From positions 1-64,000 of the forward strand of contig JAFLTP010000016.1 in assembly GCA_022510405.1 (NCBI GenBank): 64,000 bases of DNA, written 5' to 3'. Both the position numbers and the translations under genes were made by a program. The DNA is from Muribaculaceae bacterium (GTDB taxonomy: Bacteria > Bacteroidota > Bacteroidia > Bacteroidales > Muribaculaceae). Below are positions 40,967-48,997 of the stretch, piece by piece. Position 1 is the stretch's first letter, and every line of letters begins with the position of its first letter. The notes beneath the pieces were generated by a model. It did not search any database and was not told where the DNA came from. It saw only the letters and a list, made by a program, of their open reading frames with translations.

Positions 40967-43021
40967 ATGAAAAAATTGGTATGGATTATCGGTCTTTTAA
41001 TCTTACCGATCGCCATATTTGCACAAGAGTCAGTAACTTGGAGTTACCGGTTAGTCGGTGACAATACTGAACATCCCTCGCTTGAAATGACTGCTCATAT
41101 CAGTCAAGGTTTCCATCTATATTCAATGGATAATCCCGAAGGAGGATCGAATCCATTGGTTTTTTATTTTGAGACCAACGGTTGTAAACTCGATGGAAAT
41201 CCCGTCCCCAACAAGGCTTATCATAAGGAATATGATGAGATTTTCGAACTCGATCAACACACTTATGACGGGGAGGTTACATTCACACAAAAAATAACGC
41301 CTACTGAAAAGAACTTCAGTGTTGAAGTGGAAATTAAAGGACAGGCATGCAATGATGTTGGCTGTACCCAAGTGTTCGGTTCGCACAAATTTGAGGGCAC
41401 GGCACCTGTCAAAGCAAAAAAAGAAGAAGACGTAAAGGAAGATAAGGTTGAAACTATAAAAGAAACAGAAGCGGAGAAAATACATGAAGAGGCTGTAGAA
41501 TTGACACAGATGACCGATTCAGTACAATCAACTGAATCATGGATGACTCCGGAAGCCAATCTCAGCGGTATAACCGCACACCACAACTGGTGGGCGAATG
41601 TGGAGGCCGAAATGATGGTATTCTCCGACGATCCGCAACAGCAATCACGATCCCTTTGGTACATTTTCATTGCCGGATTTGTAGGTGGTCTCATCGCATT
41701 GGTTACTCCTTGCGTATGGCCTATGATACCCATGACTGTAAGTTTCTTCCTGAAACAAAACAAAACCAGGAAAAAATCCTTGGCATCTGCCGGTATATAT
41801 GGACTTTCTATCATAGTAATATATGTGGCTTTAGGCATAATCGTGACGGTGCTGTTCGGAGCTTCGGCTCTTAATGAACTTGCCACGAGTGCAGGATTCA
41901 ATATAGCCTTCTTCATATTGTTGGTGATCTTCGCCATCTCCTTTATGGGAGGATTTGAGCTCACGTTGCCATCTTCTTGGACCAACAAGATGGATTCAAA
42001 AGTGGATTCCACATCGGGATACGTGAGCATTTTCTTCATGGCGTTTACATTGGCGCTTGTCTCATTCTCCTGTACTGGTCCTATTATCGGCACACTTCTT
42101 GTAGAAGCTGCAGCCACCTCCAATTTCGTTTCTCCGGCTGTGGGAATGGGTGGTTTTGCTTTGGCCCTTGCTCTCCCCTTCTCCATTTTCGCAATGTTCC
42201 CGACAATGCTCAAGGCTGTTCCGAAAAGCGGTGGATGGATGAATACCGTAAAGGTGGTGCTCGGTTTCTTGGAATTGGCCCTCGCGCTCAAGTTCCTGTC
42301 GGTTGCCGACCTTGCCTACGGATGGAGAATACTCGACAGGGAGGTATTCATAGCTCTCTGGATTGTTATTTTCGCGCTTCTTGGATTTTATCTCTTGGGT
42401 AAACTCACCTTCCCGCATGACGACAAAGTGGAAAAAGTGGGACTTTTCAGATTCTGTCTGGCAGTAATTTCCCTTGCGTTTGCAGTGTATATGCTTCCGG
42501 GACTCTGGGGAGCTCCTCTCAAGAGTATTAGCGCGTTTACTCCTCCGTTATCAACACAGGATTTCAACTTGTTTGACGGTGAAGTCAAGGCTCAGGTGGA
42601 AGATTATGACGAGGGTTTGCTGATAGGTAAAGAATTGAACAAACCCATATTGCTTGATTTCTCCGGATTCGGATGCGTCAACTGCCGAAAGATGGAAGCC
42701 GCCGTATGGACAAATCCGGAAGTGAAACAGATGCTCGACAATGATTTCGTGCTCGTCACTTTGATGGTGGATGATAAGACTCCGCTACCCGAACCGGTGA
42801 AGGTGACTGAAAAAGATGGTCAGACCAGAACGCTTAGAACTTATGGCGACAAGTGGAGTTATTTGCAGAGATCTAAGTTTGGTGCGAATGCCCAGCCTTT
42901 CTATGTGATTGTTAACGATGAAGGCAAGCCAATGACCTCTTCCTACAGTTACAAGGAAGATGTACCGGCCTACCTCCATTTCTTGAATAGTGGATTGAAT
43001 CACTATAAAAAACAGAAATAA
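40967..43021 (+). CDS. dsbD: Thiol:disulfide interchange protein DsbD family
   Basis: N-terminal DsbD-alpha-like domain, multi-TM core with VTPCVWPMIPMT, C-terminal thioredoxin FGCVNCRKMEA. Confidence 0.93.
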   Translation: MKKLVWIIGLLILPIAIFAQESVTWSYRLVGDNTEHPSLEMTAHISQGFHLYSMDNPEGGSNPLVFYFETNGCKLDGNPVPNKAYHKEYDEIFELDQHTYDGEVTFTQKITPTEKNFSVEVEIKGQACNDVGCTQVFGSHKFEGTAPVKAKKEEDVKEDKVETIKETEAEKIHEEAVELTQMTDSVQSTESWMTPEANLSGITAHHNWWANVEAEMMVFSDDPQQQSRSLWYIFIAGFVGGLIALVTPCVWPMIPMTVSFFLKQNKTRKKSLASAGIYGLSIIVIYVALGIIVTVLFGASALNELATSAGFNIAFFILLVIFAISFMGGFELTLPSSWTNKMDSKVDSTSGYVSIFFMAFTLALVSFSCTGPIIGTLLVEAAATSNFVSPAVGMGGFALALALPFSIFAMFPTMLKAVPKSGGWMNTVKVVLGFLELALALKFLSVADLAYGWRILDREVFIALWIVIFALLGFYLLGKLTFPHDDKVEKVGLFRFCLAVISLAFAVYMLPGLWGAPLKSISAFTPPLSTQDFNLFDGEVKAQVEDYDEGLLIGKELNKPILLDFSGFGCVNCRKMEAAVWTNPEVKQMLDNDFVLVTLMVDDKTPLPEPVKVTEKDGQTRTLRTYGDKWSYLQRSKFGANAQPFYVIVNDEGKPMTSSYSYKEDVPAYLHFLNSGLNHYKKQK

Positions 43022-43026
43022 CACCT

Positions 43027-43893
43027 ATGATGTGGAACCGCATCATATGGCTTTTCATACTTTTTCTTTTGGGCAGACATATATGTTTTCCAAAAGAGAG
43101 TGACAACGGAAACAGAGATGTTTCCGTTGTTGCATCCTCCAGATACCTTGAATTGGCCGATTCTGCAGATTATTTCATATCACATGAAAACTGGAACCGT
43201 GCAGAAGAAAAGATTATACAGGCACTTAGATTGGAACCAGCCAATTTCACCAATTCTCTGTTGCTGGCAAATCTCGGTCTGGTTCAAGCGCAGAAGGGCG
43301 AATATTTAAAATCGCTGGAATCACTTAGCATGGGATTAAATATTGCACCCTCCTCCACTGTCTTACTCAACAATAGGGCGCACACATATCTTCTGCTCGA
43401 CAGTTTATCAGCTGCAAAAAAAGACTTGGATAAAAGCCTTGAAATTGACTCCATTCAGGAATGGACATTGCAGACTCGTGCTTATATCTATCTTCAGGAG
43501 AATGATCTTGAACAGGCATCAGGGCTTTTCCATAAATTAAAAAACAATTTTCCTGATAACAGTTCCGTATATTCCGGAATGGCTGCTCTTGCAGAATATG
43601 AAGGCGACACAGACAAAGCCTTGGAAAACTATAAAGAGGCCTTGGCCTTAAAACCAGAAGACGACGAAGCCCGGGAAGCATATATCTTCTTGTTGATCAA
43701 TTCCGATAAATACTCAGAGGCCAGAACTGCAATAAAGACTGCCCTGGATCTAAATCCGGAAAACCCAATGTTCTATCTTCTACGAGGCTACCTTCACAAA
43801 TTAAACTACCGCAACGACGAAGCTCAGGCCGACAAGAAAATAGCCATCTCCAAAGGCCTCGATCCCTCCTACGCCTCCCAATTCATCCCCTAA
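43027..43893 (+). CDS. TPR repeat protein
   Basis: Multiple TPR motifs (ALENYKEALALKPEDDEAREAYIFLL). Confidence 0.85.
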   Translation: MMWNRIIWLFILFLLGRHICFPKESDNGNRDVSVVASSRYLELADSADYFISHENWNRAEEKIIQALRLEPANFTNSLLLANLGLVQAQKGEYLKSLESLSMGLNIAPSSTVLLNNRAHTYLLLDSLSAAKKDLDKSLEIDSIQEWTLQTRAYIYLQENDLEQASGLFHKLKNNFPDNSSVYSGMAALAEYEGDTDKALENYKEALALKPEDDEAREAYIFLLINSDKYSEARTAIKTALDLNPENPMFYLLRGYLHKLNYRNDEAQADKKIAISKGLDPSYASQFIP

Positions 43894-44084
43894 CCCGCTT
43901 TGTGTTACGAACCTCTCAGATGCTACCCTCTCAAAGGGTTTGGTTTTTATATCCTTTAGCCCATAGAAATTCCTCAAAGTCCAGTTAGAACATCTCATAG
44001 TCTTCTTTGTATCCCACAGAATTGGAGTCTATTTAGCGTCTTAAAGTTATCATATCTCAACAAAGAAAATGCTATGATAATTGA

Positions 44085-44236
44085 ATTTCCACATTTTTCC
44101 AAGCAAAACAGACCATCATTCACACATTTTTTCCAGGTAAAATCACCCACGTTTCACACATTTTTCCAAGTAGATTCAACCACTTTTCACACATTTTTCC
44201 AAGTAGATTCAACCACTTTTCACACATTTTTCCAAA
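44085..44236. repeat. Five tandem copies of a ~33-bp unit with core CACATTTTTCCA
   Basis: Core copies at 44091, 44124, 44158, 44191, 44224; two units TTTTTCCAAGTAGATTCAACCACTTTTCACACA near identical. Confidence 0.9.
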
Positions 44237-44264
44237 AAATGCATTTAGAATGGCTCTTTTGTGT

Positions 44265-44340
44265 TGTCAAAAGGAAACCGTAGGGTGTTAAAAGGAACCT
44301 GTTTGAATGTCAAAAGGAAACAGTTGGATTGTCAGTAAAG
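44265..44340. repeat. Four copies of a ~22-bp unit beginning TGTCAAAAGGAAAC
   Basis: TGTC/TAAAAGGAA copies at 44265, 44286, 44308; partial at 44330. Confidence 0.85.
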
Positions 44341-44375
44341 AAAACCGAAAAACCAAAGGAGGCTTCTTTCAATTG

Positions 44376-44430
44376 TTTTTTACAGTTGCAAATATAAAAA
44401 TTCCCATTTTTTACATTTGAAAATATAAAA
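44376..44430. repeat. Direct repeat TTTTTTACAGTTGCAAATATAAAA / TTTTTTACATTTGAAAATATAAAA
   Basis: Copies at 44376-44399 and 44407-44430. Confidence 0.85.
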
Positions 44431-44626
44431 TTATCTTATTCCACCAACATTGGCTCCGATATACGAAATAAGGGTTAGAGGGAGTGCCTGTCTATAAGTT
44501 GTAGATAACCTTGATTTTCTTCGAGGCGAGGAATCGTTAACTTTGCATTCGCAAAACTAACATTAACATTGCAACGAATATACCGGCTCCAATTTAAAGC
44601 CTAATAACATCCTTAATAAACTAACC

Positions 44627-45028
44627 TTGAAACAAATATCCAGACATATTTCTTATCTATTGCTGACATGCCGAAAAGTGGAGGTGCCGGGTCTGGGTAC
44701 TTTTTTCGCCTCCTATGATAACGCAACCTTTGATACCGAATTCGGCATATTTTATCCTTCAAGAATAAGGATCAATTATACAGCTAAGGATTGTGGAGAT
44801 TCTTTCACTCTCAAAGAATCTTTGAGAAGAAGATTAAAACTCAAGGATGCAGAAGCCGAAGAAATTATCAGGGATTTTGTTATGAATGTAGGAAATCAAC
44901 TAAAAAAGAATCACTACTGTCGACTTGACGGTATTGGTTATCTAATTTTCAATAAAGGTTCTTTATCACTAAAAGACACATTCTGGCGTCGCCATAAGTA
45001 CCCCAATCTTTCTCCTATGCAACTTTGA
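44627..45028 (+). CDS. HU-like DNA-binding domain protein (CCDC81-type prokaryotic HU domains suspected)
   Basis: VEVPGLGTFFASYDNATFD..., second repeat YCRLDGIGYL; TTG start; TAACTTTG box at 44538-44545. Confidence 0.5.
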   Translation: MKQISRHISYLLLTCRKVEVPGLGTFFASYDNATFDTEFGIFYPSRIRINYTAKDCGDSFTLKESLRRRLKLKDAEAEEIIRDFVMNVGNQLKKNHYCRLDGIGYLIFNKGSLSLKDTFWRRHKYPNLSPMQL

Positions 45029-45044
45029 TGGAGGAGGGAGTCTT

Positions 45045-45782
45045 TTAAATCTCTATTTGATTGGATAATGTCAGTTTTCTTGTTTTGGATACGTTGCTTA
45101 TAGTATTAAGGATAGGCAATACATTGGTATAAGCGTGTACGAGTATCACAAAATTTAATTCCGTCACCTTATTGTCATAATCATATTCCACATAGAAAGT
45201 TGAAAGATGGATGTCATTGTCTCTCAACACTGCTCTATAGGGTTCTATGTTTTCAATTATACCATCCACTGTGATATTGATCACTTTTGAATCCTGACCA
45301 ATCTTCTTTCTTTTGCTGTACTGTTCAAAGGTGATCAATGCGAGCAATACCAAAGCTGTGGCCGTAAAGGAAACTATATACATACCTATTCCAACAGCCA
45401 TGCCGATAATTGCCGTAATCCAAATACCGGCGGCTGTTGTCAATCCCTTGACAGTACCTCGCATTTGAATCATGGCACCACCACCCAGGAAACCGATACC
45501 TGTGATAACCTGGGCCGCTATTCTTCCCGGATCACCATTCTTCAAACCCAGGTATTCCTGTGGAACATAGATCGAGAGCAACATTGCCAGACAAGCACCC
45601 ATAGAGATAAGAGAAAAGGTCCTGATACCTGCTGTCTGGCCTTTTCTTTTGCGTTCGGCACCTATCACCATACCCAACAGCATACTGATAATCAATCTGA
45701 ATATACTGTTTGGAAGGTTCACCTCCAACGAATTGAGACTCTCTATTATGTTGCCGTGCCAATCAAGAAATAATTCCCACAT
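45045..45782 (-). CDS. MgtC/SapB family membrane protein
   Basis: RLIISMLLGMVIGAERKRKGQTAGIRTFSLISMGACLAMLLS; GRIAAQVITGIGFLGGGAMI. Confidence 0.93.
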   Translation of the reverse strand: MWELFLDWHGNIIESLNSLEVNLPNSIFRLIISMLLGMVIGAERKRKGQTAGIRTFSLISMGACLAMLLSIYVPQEYLGLKNGDPGRIAAQVITGIGFLGGGAMIQMRGTVKGLTTAAGIWITAIIGMAVGIGMYIVSFTATALVLLALITFEQYSKRKKIGQDSKVINITVDGIIENIEPYRAVLRDNDIHLSTFYVEYDYDNKVTELNFVILVHAYTNVLPILNTISNVSKTRKLTLSNQIEI

Positions 45783-45871
45783 TTTCGAGATGACTGAATT
45801 TTAATGCAAAAATAACCATTTTTAAGAGGGATTATATAATTTTGCACTCTAAAACTACAATTTATTTTTTT

Positions 45872-46765
45872 ATGGATAATAAAATCAGAGCCACAATCGT
45901 AGGATTCGGCAACATCGGAAAATTCACTTTGGAAGCCCTTCAGGCTGCCGAAGATTTTGAAATTGTCGGAATTGTGAGAAGAAACGCATCAAATAATCCC
46001 GCAGTCCAAGGAATTCCGGTGGTTGCAGATATCAAAGAATTGAAAGATGTGGATGTTGCGATTCTTTGTGCTCCATCCCGGGAAGTTGAAAAATATGCCA
46101 CTGAAATCCTGTCATTAGGAATAAACACTGTTGACAGTTTTGATATTCACACCGAAATTCCGGCTCTGAGAAAAAGACTGGATGCAATAGCCAAGAAAGC
46201 AGGGAAAGTATCAGTGATATCCGCTGGTTGGGATCCGGGAACAGATTCTATTGTAAGGGTGCTTATGCAAGGAATGGCGCCTAAGGGTATTACAGAAACC
46301 AACTTCGGTCCCGGAATGAGTATGGGACACTCAGTTGCCGTAAAGGCAATTGAAGGGGTTAAGGATGCATTGTCAGTCACCATACCTAAAGGACAAAGCC
46401 TGCATAGAAGAATGGTTTATGTAGAAGTGCTACCAGGATATAACTTTGCCGAAATTGAAAAGAAAGTAAAGCAAGATCCCTACTTTGCTCATGATGAAAC
46501 TTATGTATATCAAGTGGAAAGTGTGGATGAACTAAAAGACATGGGTCATGGTGTGAATATGAAACGAAAAGGTGTTAGCGGCAAGACTCAAAACCAACTT
46601 TTGGAATTCAATATGCACATCAACAATCCGGCTTTGACAGCACAGATTCTTGTAGGAGCTGCAAGGGCAAGCATGAGGTTGGCTCCCGGTTGCTACACAA
46701 TGATAGAAATTCCTGTGGTTGATTTACTCCCCGGCGATCGTGACAAATGGATCTCCCTCGTTTAA
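45872..46765 (+). CDS. ddh: Diaminopimelate dehydrogenase
   Basis: IRATIVGFGNIGKFTLEALQ; SAGWDPGTDSIVRVL; GPGMSMGHSVAVKAI; start moved from TTG at 45842. Confidence 0.95.
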   Translation: MDNKIRATIVGFGNIGKFTLEALQAAEDFEIVGIVRRNASNNPAVQGIPVVADIKELKDVDVAILCAPSREVEKYATEILSLGINTVDSFDIHTEIPALRKRLDAIAKKAGKVSVISAGWDPGTDSIVRVLMQGMAPKGITETNFGPGMSMGHSVAVKAIEGVKDALSVTIPKGQSLHRRMVYVEVLPGYNFAEIEKKVKQDPYFAHDETYVYQVESVDELKDMGHGVNMKRKGVSGKTQNQLLEFNMHINNPALTAQILVGAARASMRLAPGCYTMIEIPVVDLLPGDRDKWISLV

Positions 46766-46767
46766 TC

Positions 46768-46862
46768 CACAAAACTACAAAACTACCATACTACTAGACT
46801 ACCAGACTACTAGACTACCAGACTACCAGACTACTAGACTACTAAACTAAAAGACTACTCAA
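46768..46862. repeat. Octanucleotide-type tandem repeat GACTACTA/GACTACCA
   Basis: ACTAGACTACCAGACTACTAGACTACCAGACTACCAGACTACTAGACTACTAAACT between ddh and the transporter. Confidence 0.9.
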
Positions 46863-46877
46863 CCAAAAGCCTTAAAA

Positions 46878-48572
46878 ATGCATTGGTTTATAGATCTCTT
46901 ATCCCCGGGTAACCTTTCTTTAGCAAGCACAGTCCTGCTTTATTCCTTCGTGATTTTCGCAGGTATCTTGTTGGGAAAGATAAAAGTTGGAGGCGTATCC
47001 CTCGGCGTGACCTTCGTTCTATTTGTCGGAATACTTTTAGGTCACTTTGGTTATGCCGTTGAACCCAACACCCTTCATTTTTTGAGGGAATTTGGCCTTA
47101 TTCTGTTTATATTCTCGATCGGTATGCAGGTCGGACCGAGTTTCTTTTCTTCTTTCAAGCAAGGAGGTGTGCAGATGAACGGGTTGGCAATGTTGGGAAT
47201 TGCACTTAATGTTGGCATCATGCTCACCATCTACTACCTTCAAGGAGGAGAAAACGGGCTGAGTTCCATAAGCGATATGGTGGGAGTGATGTGTGGAGCA
47301 ATCACCAATACTCCTTCTTTAGGTGCCGCTCAACAAACAGTATTGCAGGTTAATTCAAACGCATATGATGTCAGCGAGGCCATGTCAATGGGTTATGCTG
47401 CAGCCTATCCTCTCGGGGTGGTGGGTATAATTCTTACCATGATTGTCATCAAGGTGGCTTTCAAGGTAAATATTGACAAGGAGATTAAGGAAATCGAAGA
47501 TGAAAGGTCAGCCTCAGTGATGGCACCCGCCCGACTTACATTTAAGATAACAAATGAACTTGTCTCAGGTCTTTCAATGGTGAGACTGCATTCATTGATT
47601 CCCGGAGATTGGACATGTTCGAGAATCTTAAAACCAGATGGAAAGATAGTTATCCCTACCTCATCAGATGAAATAGAAATCGGAGATAAGATATTGATAA
47701 TCTGTGCCAAATCCGATGCTGAAAAATTCGCTCGTTTTTTAGGTCAGGAAGTGGATATGGATTGGCCTGCCGATGAAGGTCCTGTTGTTTCAAGAAGAAT
47801 TCTTGTGACACAAACCAAATATAACGGTGTCAAACTCGGTGAACTTCATCTTCATGCAGCCTATCAACTGAACATAACCCGTATCAATCGTTCCGGAGTA
47901 GACCTTCTGCCGAGTCCGAATCTTCGCCTGCAAATCGGTGACAGACTCACAGTGGTAGGGAATCTGGATCATATAGAAAGATTTGCAGCAAGGCTGGGCA
48001 ATTCCATGAAACGCCTTAATGAACCGAATCTTATCACTATGTTCATAGGCATCTTTCTGGGTATTCTTCTGGGAAGCCTTCCGGTGCAATTCCCGGGTAT
48101 GTCGGTGCCGATGAAATTGGGCCTCGCCGGTGGACCCTTGGTAGTGGCCATTCTGATCGGTGCATACGGACATAAATTCCATTTGGTGACATACACAAAT
48201 TCCGCAGCCAACCTTCTGCTTAGAGAAATCGGCATTTGTCTATTCCTCGCCTCCGTAGGAATTGCGGCCGGAAAAGATTTCTTTGCCACCGTATTCAACT
48301 TGAAAGGAGCCCTGTGGGTAGGTTACGGATTCTGCATCACTGTAATTCCTCTGGTTGTTATTGGCATCATAGCACGTGCCAAATTGAAGATGAATTATCT
48401 GTCGATAATGGGTATGATGAGCGGAAGTTACACTGATCCTCCGGCACTTGCATATGGCAACAAAGTTGCCAACAATGACGCGCCGGCAGTGGCATATTCA
48501 ACGGTTTATCCCCTCACAATGTTTGCTAGGGTTATAGTGGCGCAAATCATAGTGCTTTGTTTTCTTGAATAA
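46878..48572 (+). CDS. AspT/YidE/YbjL family putative transporter with two RCK_C (TrkA-C) domains
   Basis: Duplicated membrane domains, GXXTNTPSLGAAQQ, two RCK_C-like regions, GMMSGSYTDPPALAYGN. Confidence 0.9.
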   Translation: MHWFIDLLSPGNLSLASTVLLYSFVIFAGILLGKIKVGGVSLGVTFVLFVGILLGHFGYAVEPNTLHFLREFGLILFIFSIGMQVGPSFFSSFKQGGVQMNGLAMLGIALNVGIMLTIYYLQGGENGLSSISDMVGVMCGAITNTPSLGAAQQTVLQVNSNAYDVSEAMSMGYAAAYPLGVVGIILTMIVIKVAFKVNIDKEIKEIEDERSASVMAPARLTFKITNELVSGLSMVRLHSLIPGDWTCSRILKPDGKIVIPTSSDEIEIGDKILIICAKSDAEKFARFLGQEVDMDWPADEGPVVSRRILVTQTKYNGVKLGELHLHAAYQLNITRINRSGVDLLPSPNLRLQIGDRLTVVGNLDHIERFAARLGNSMKRLNEPNLITMFIGIFLGILLGSLPVQFPGMSVPMKLGLAGGPLVVAILIGAYGHKFHLVTYTNSAANLLLREIGICLFLASVGIAAGKDFFATVFNLKGALWVGYGFCITVIPLVVIGIIARAKLKMNYLSIMGMMSGSYTDPPALAYGNKVANNDAPAVAYSTVYPLTMFARVIVAQIIVLCFLE

Positions 48573-48586
48573 TTTTTGTAACTTTG
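48556..48586 (+). promoter_or_regulatory. Promoter for rpmE2
   Basis: TTTG-19-TAACTTTG. Confidence 0.6.
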
Positions 48587-48655
48587 CATGCCAAACAGAC
48601 GGGATCGCGACCTATCTAATCTAAAAAACTAAAACAAACAAAACTGCAGTTAATA

Positions 48656-48910
48656 ATGAAAGCTGATATCCATCCTAAAAATTACCGTGAGGTGGTTTTC
48701 AAAGACATGTCAAACGATGAAATTTTCATCACTCGTTCCACAGTCAACACACGTGAAACAATTGAAGTAGACGGCAAGGAATATCCCCTCGTAAAACTTG
48801 AAATCACATCATCTTCCCACCCGTTCTTCACAGGTAAGCAGAAACTTGTCGACACTGCCGGTCGTGTGGATAAATTCCGCAGTCGTTACGGTAACCGTAC
48901 AAAGAAATAA
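48656..48910 (+). CDS. rpmE2: Type B 50S ribosomal protein L31
   Basis: [49 protein letters not shown]. Confidence 0.96.
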   Translation: MKADIHPKNYREVVFKDMSNDEIFITRSTVNTRETIEVDGKEYPLVKLEITSSSHPFFTGKQKLVDTAGRVDKFRSRYGNRTKK

Positions 48911-48930
48911 AGAACCCCAATTCCATACAA

Positions 48931-48957
48931 AAGACGGTCAAATCGGCCGTCTTTTTT
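48931..48957 (+). terminator. Rho-independent terminator after rpmE2
   Basis: AAGACGGTC-AAATC-GGCCGTCTT followed by a T-run. Confidence 0.8.
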
Positions 48958-48981
48958 ATTTTATTTACGGCAAAATGTTTT

Positions 48982-48989
48982 TATCTTTG
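48982..48989 (+). promoter_or_regulatory. -7 box TATCTTTG upstream of the NRPS-cluster operon
   Basis: Perfect TAnnTTTG, 8 bp before the MATE start codon; no clear -33 TTTG. Confidence 0.4.
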
Positions 48990-48997
48990 TAAACTAT

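Noticed and set aside
41263-42291. 342-aa antisense ORF inside dsbD
   Set aside because: Shadow ORF opposite a clear DsbD coding sequence; composition is low-complexity and without a recognisable domain
44074-44283. 69-aa ORF (MIIEFPHFSKQNRPSFTHFFQ...)
   Set aside because: Translation simply mirrors the 33-bp DNA repeats (period is a multiple of 3); no independent coding evidence
44085-44340. CRISPR array
   Set aside because: Units are contiguous tandem repeats without unique spacers, and no cas genes are nearby
48931-48957. Regulatory attenuator for the NRPS operon
   Set aside because: Simplest reading is the rpmE2 terminator; the NRPS promoter box lies downstream of it
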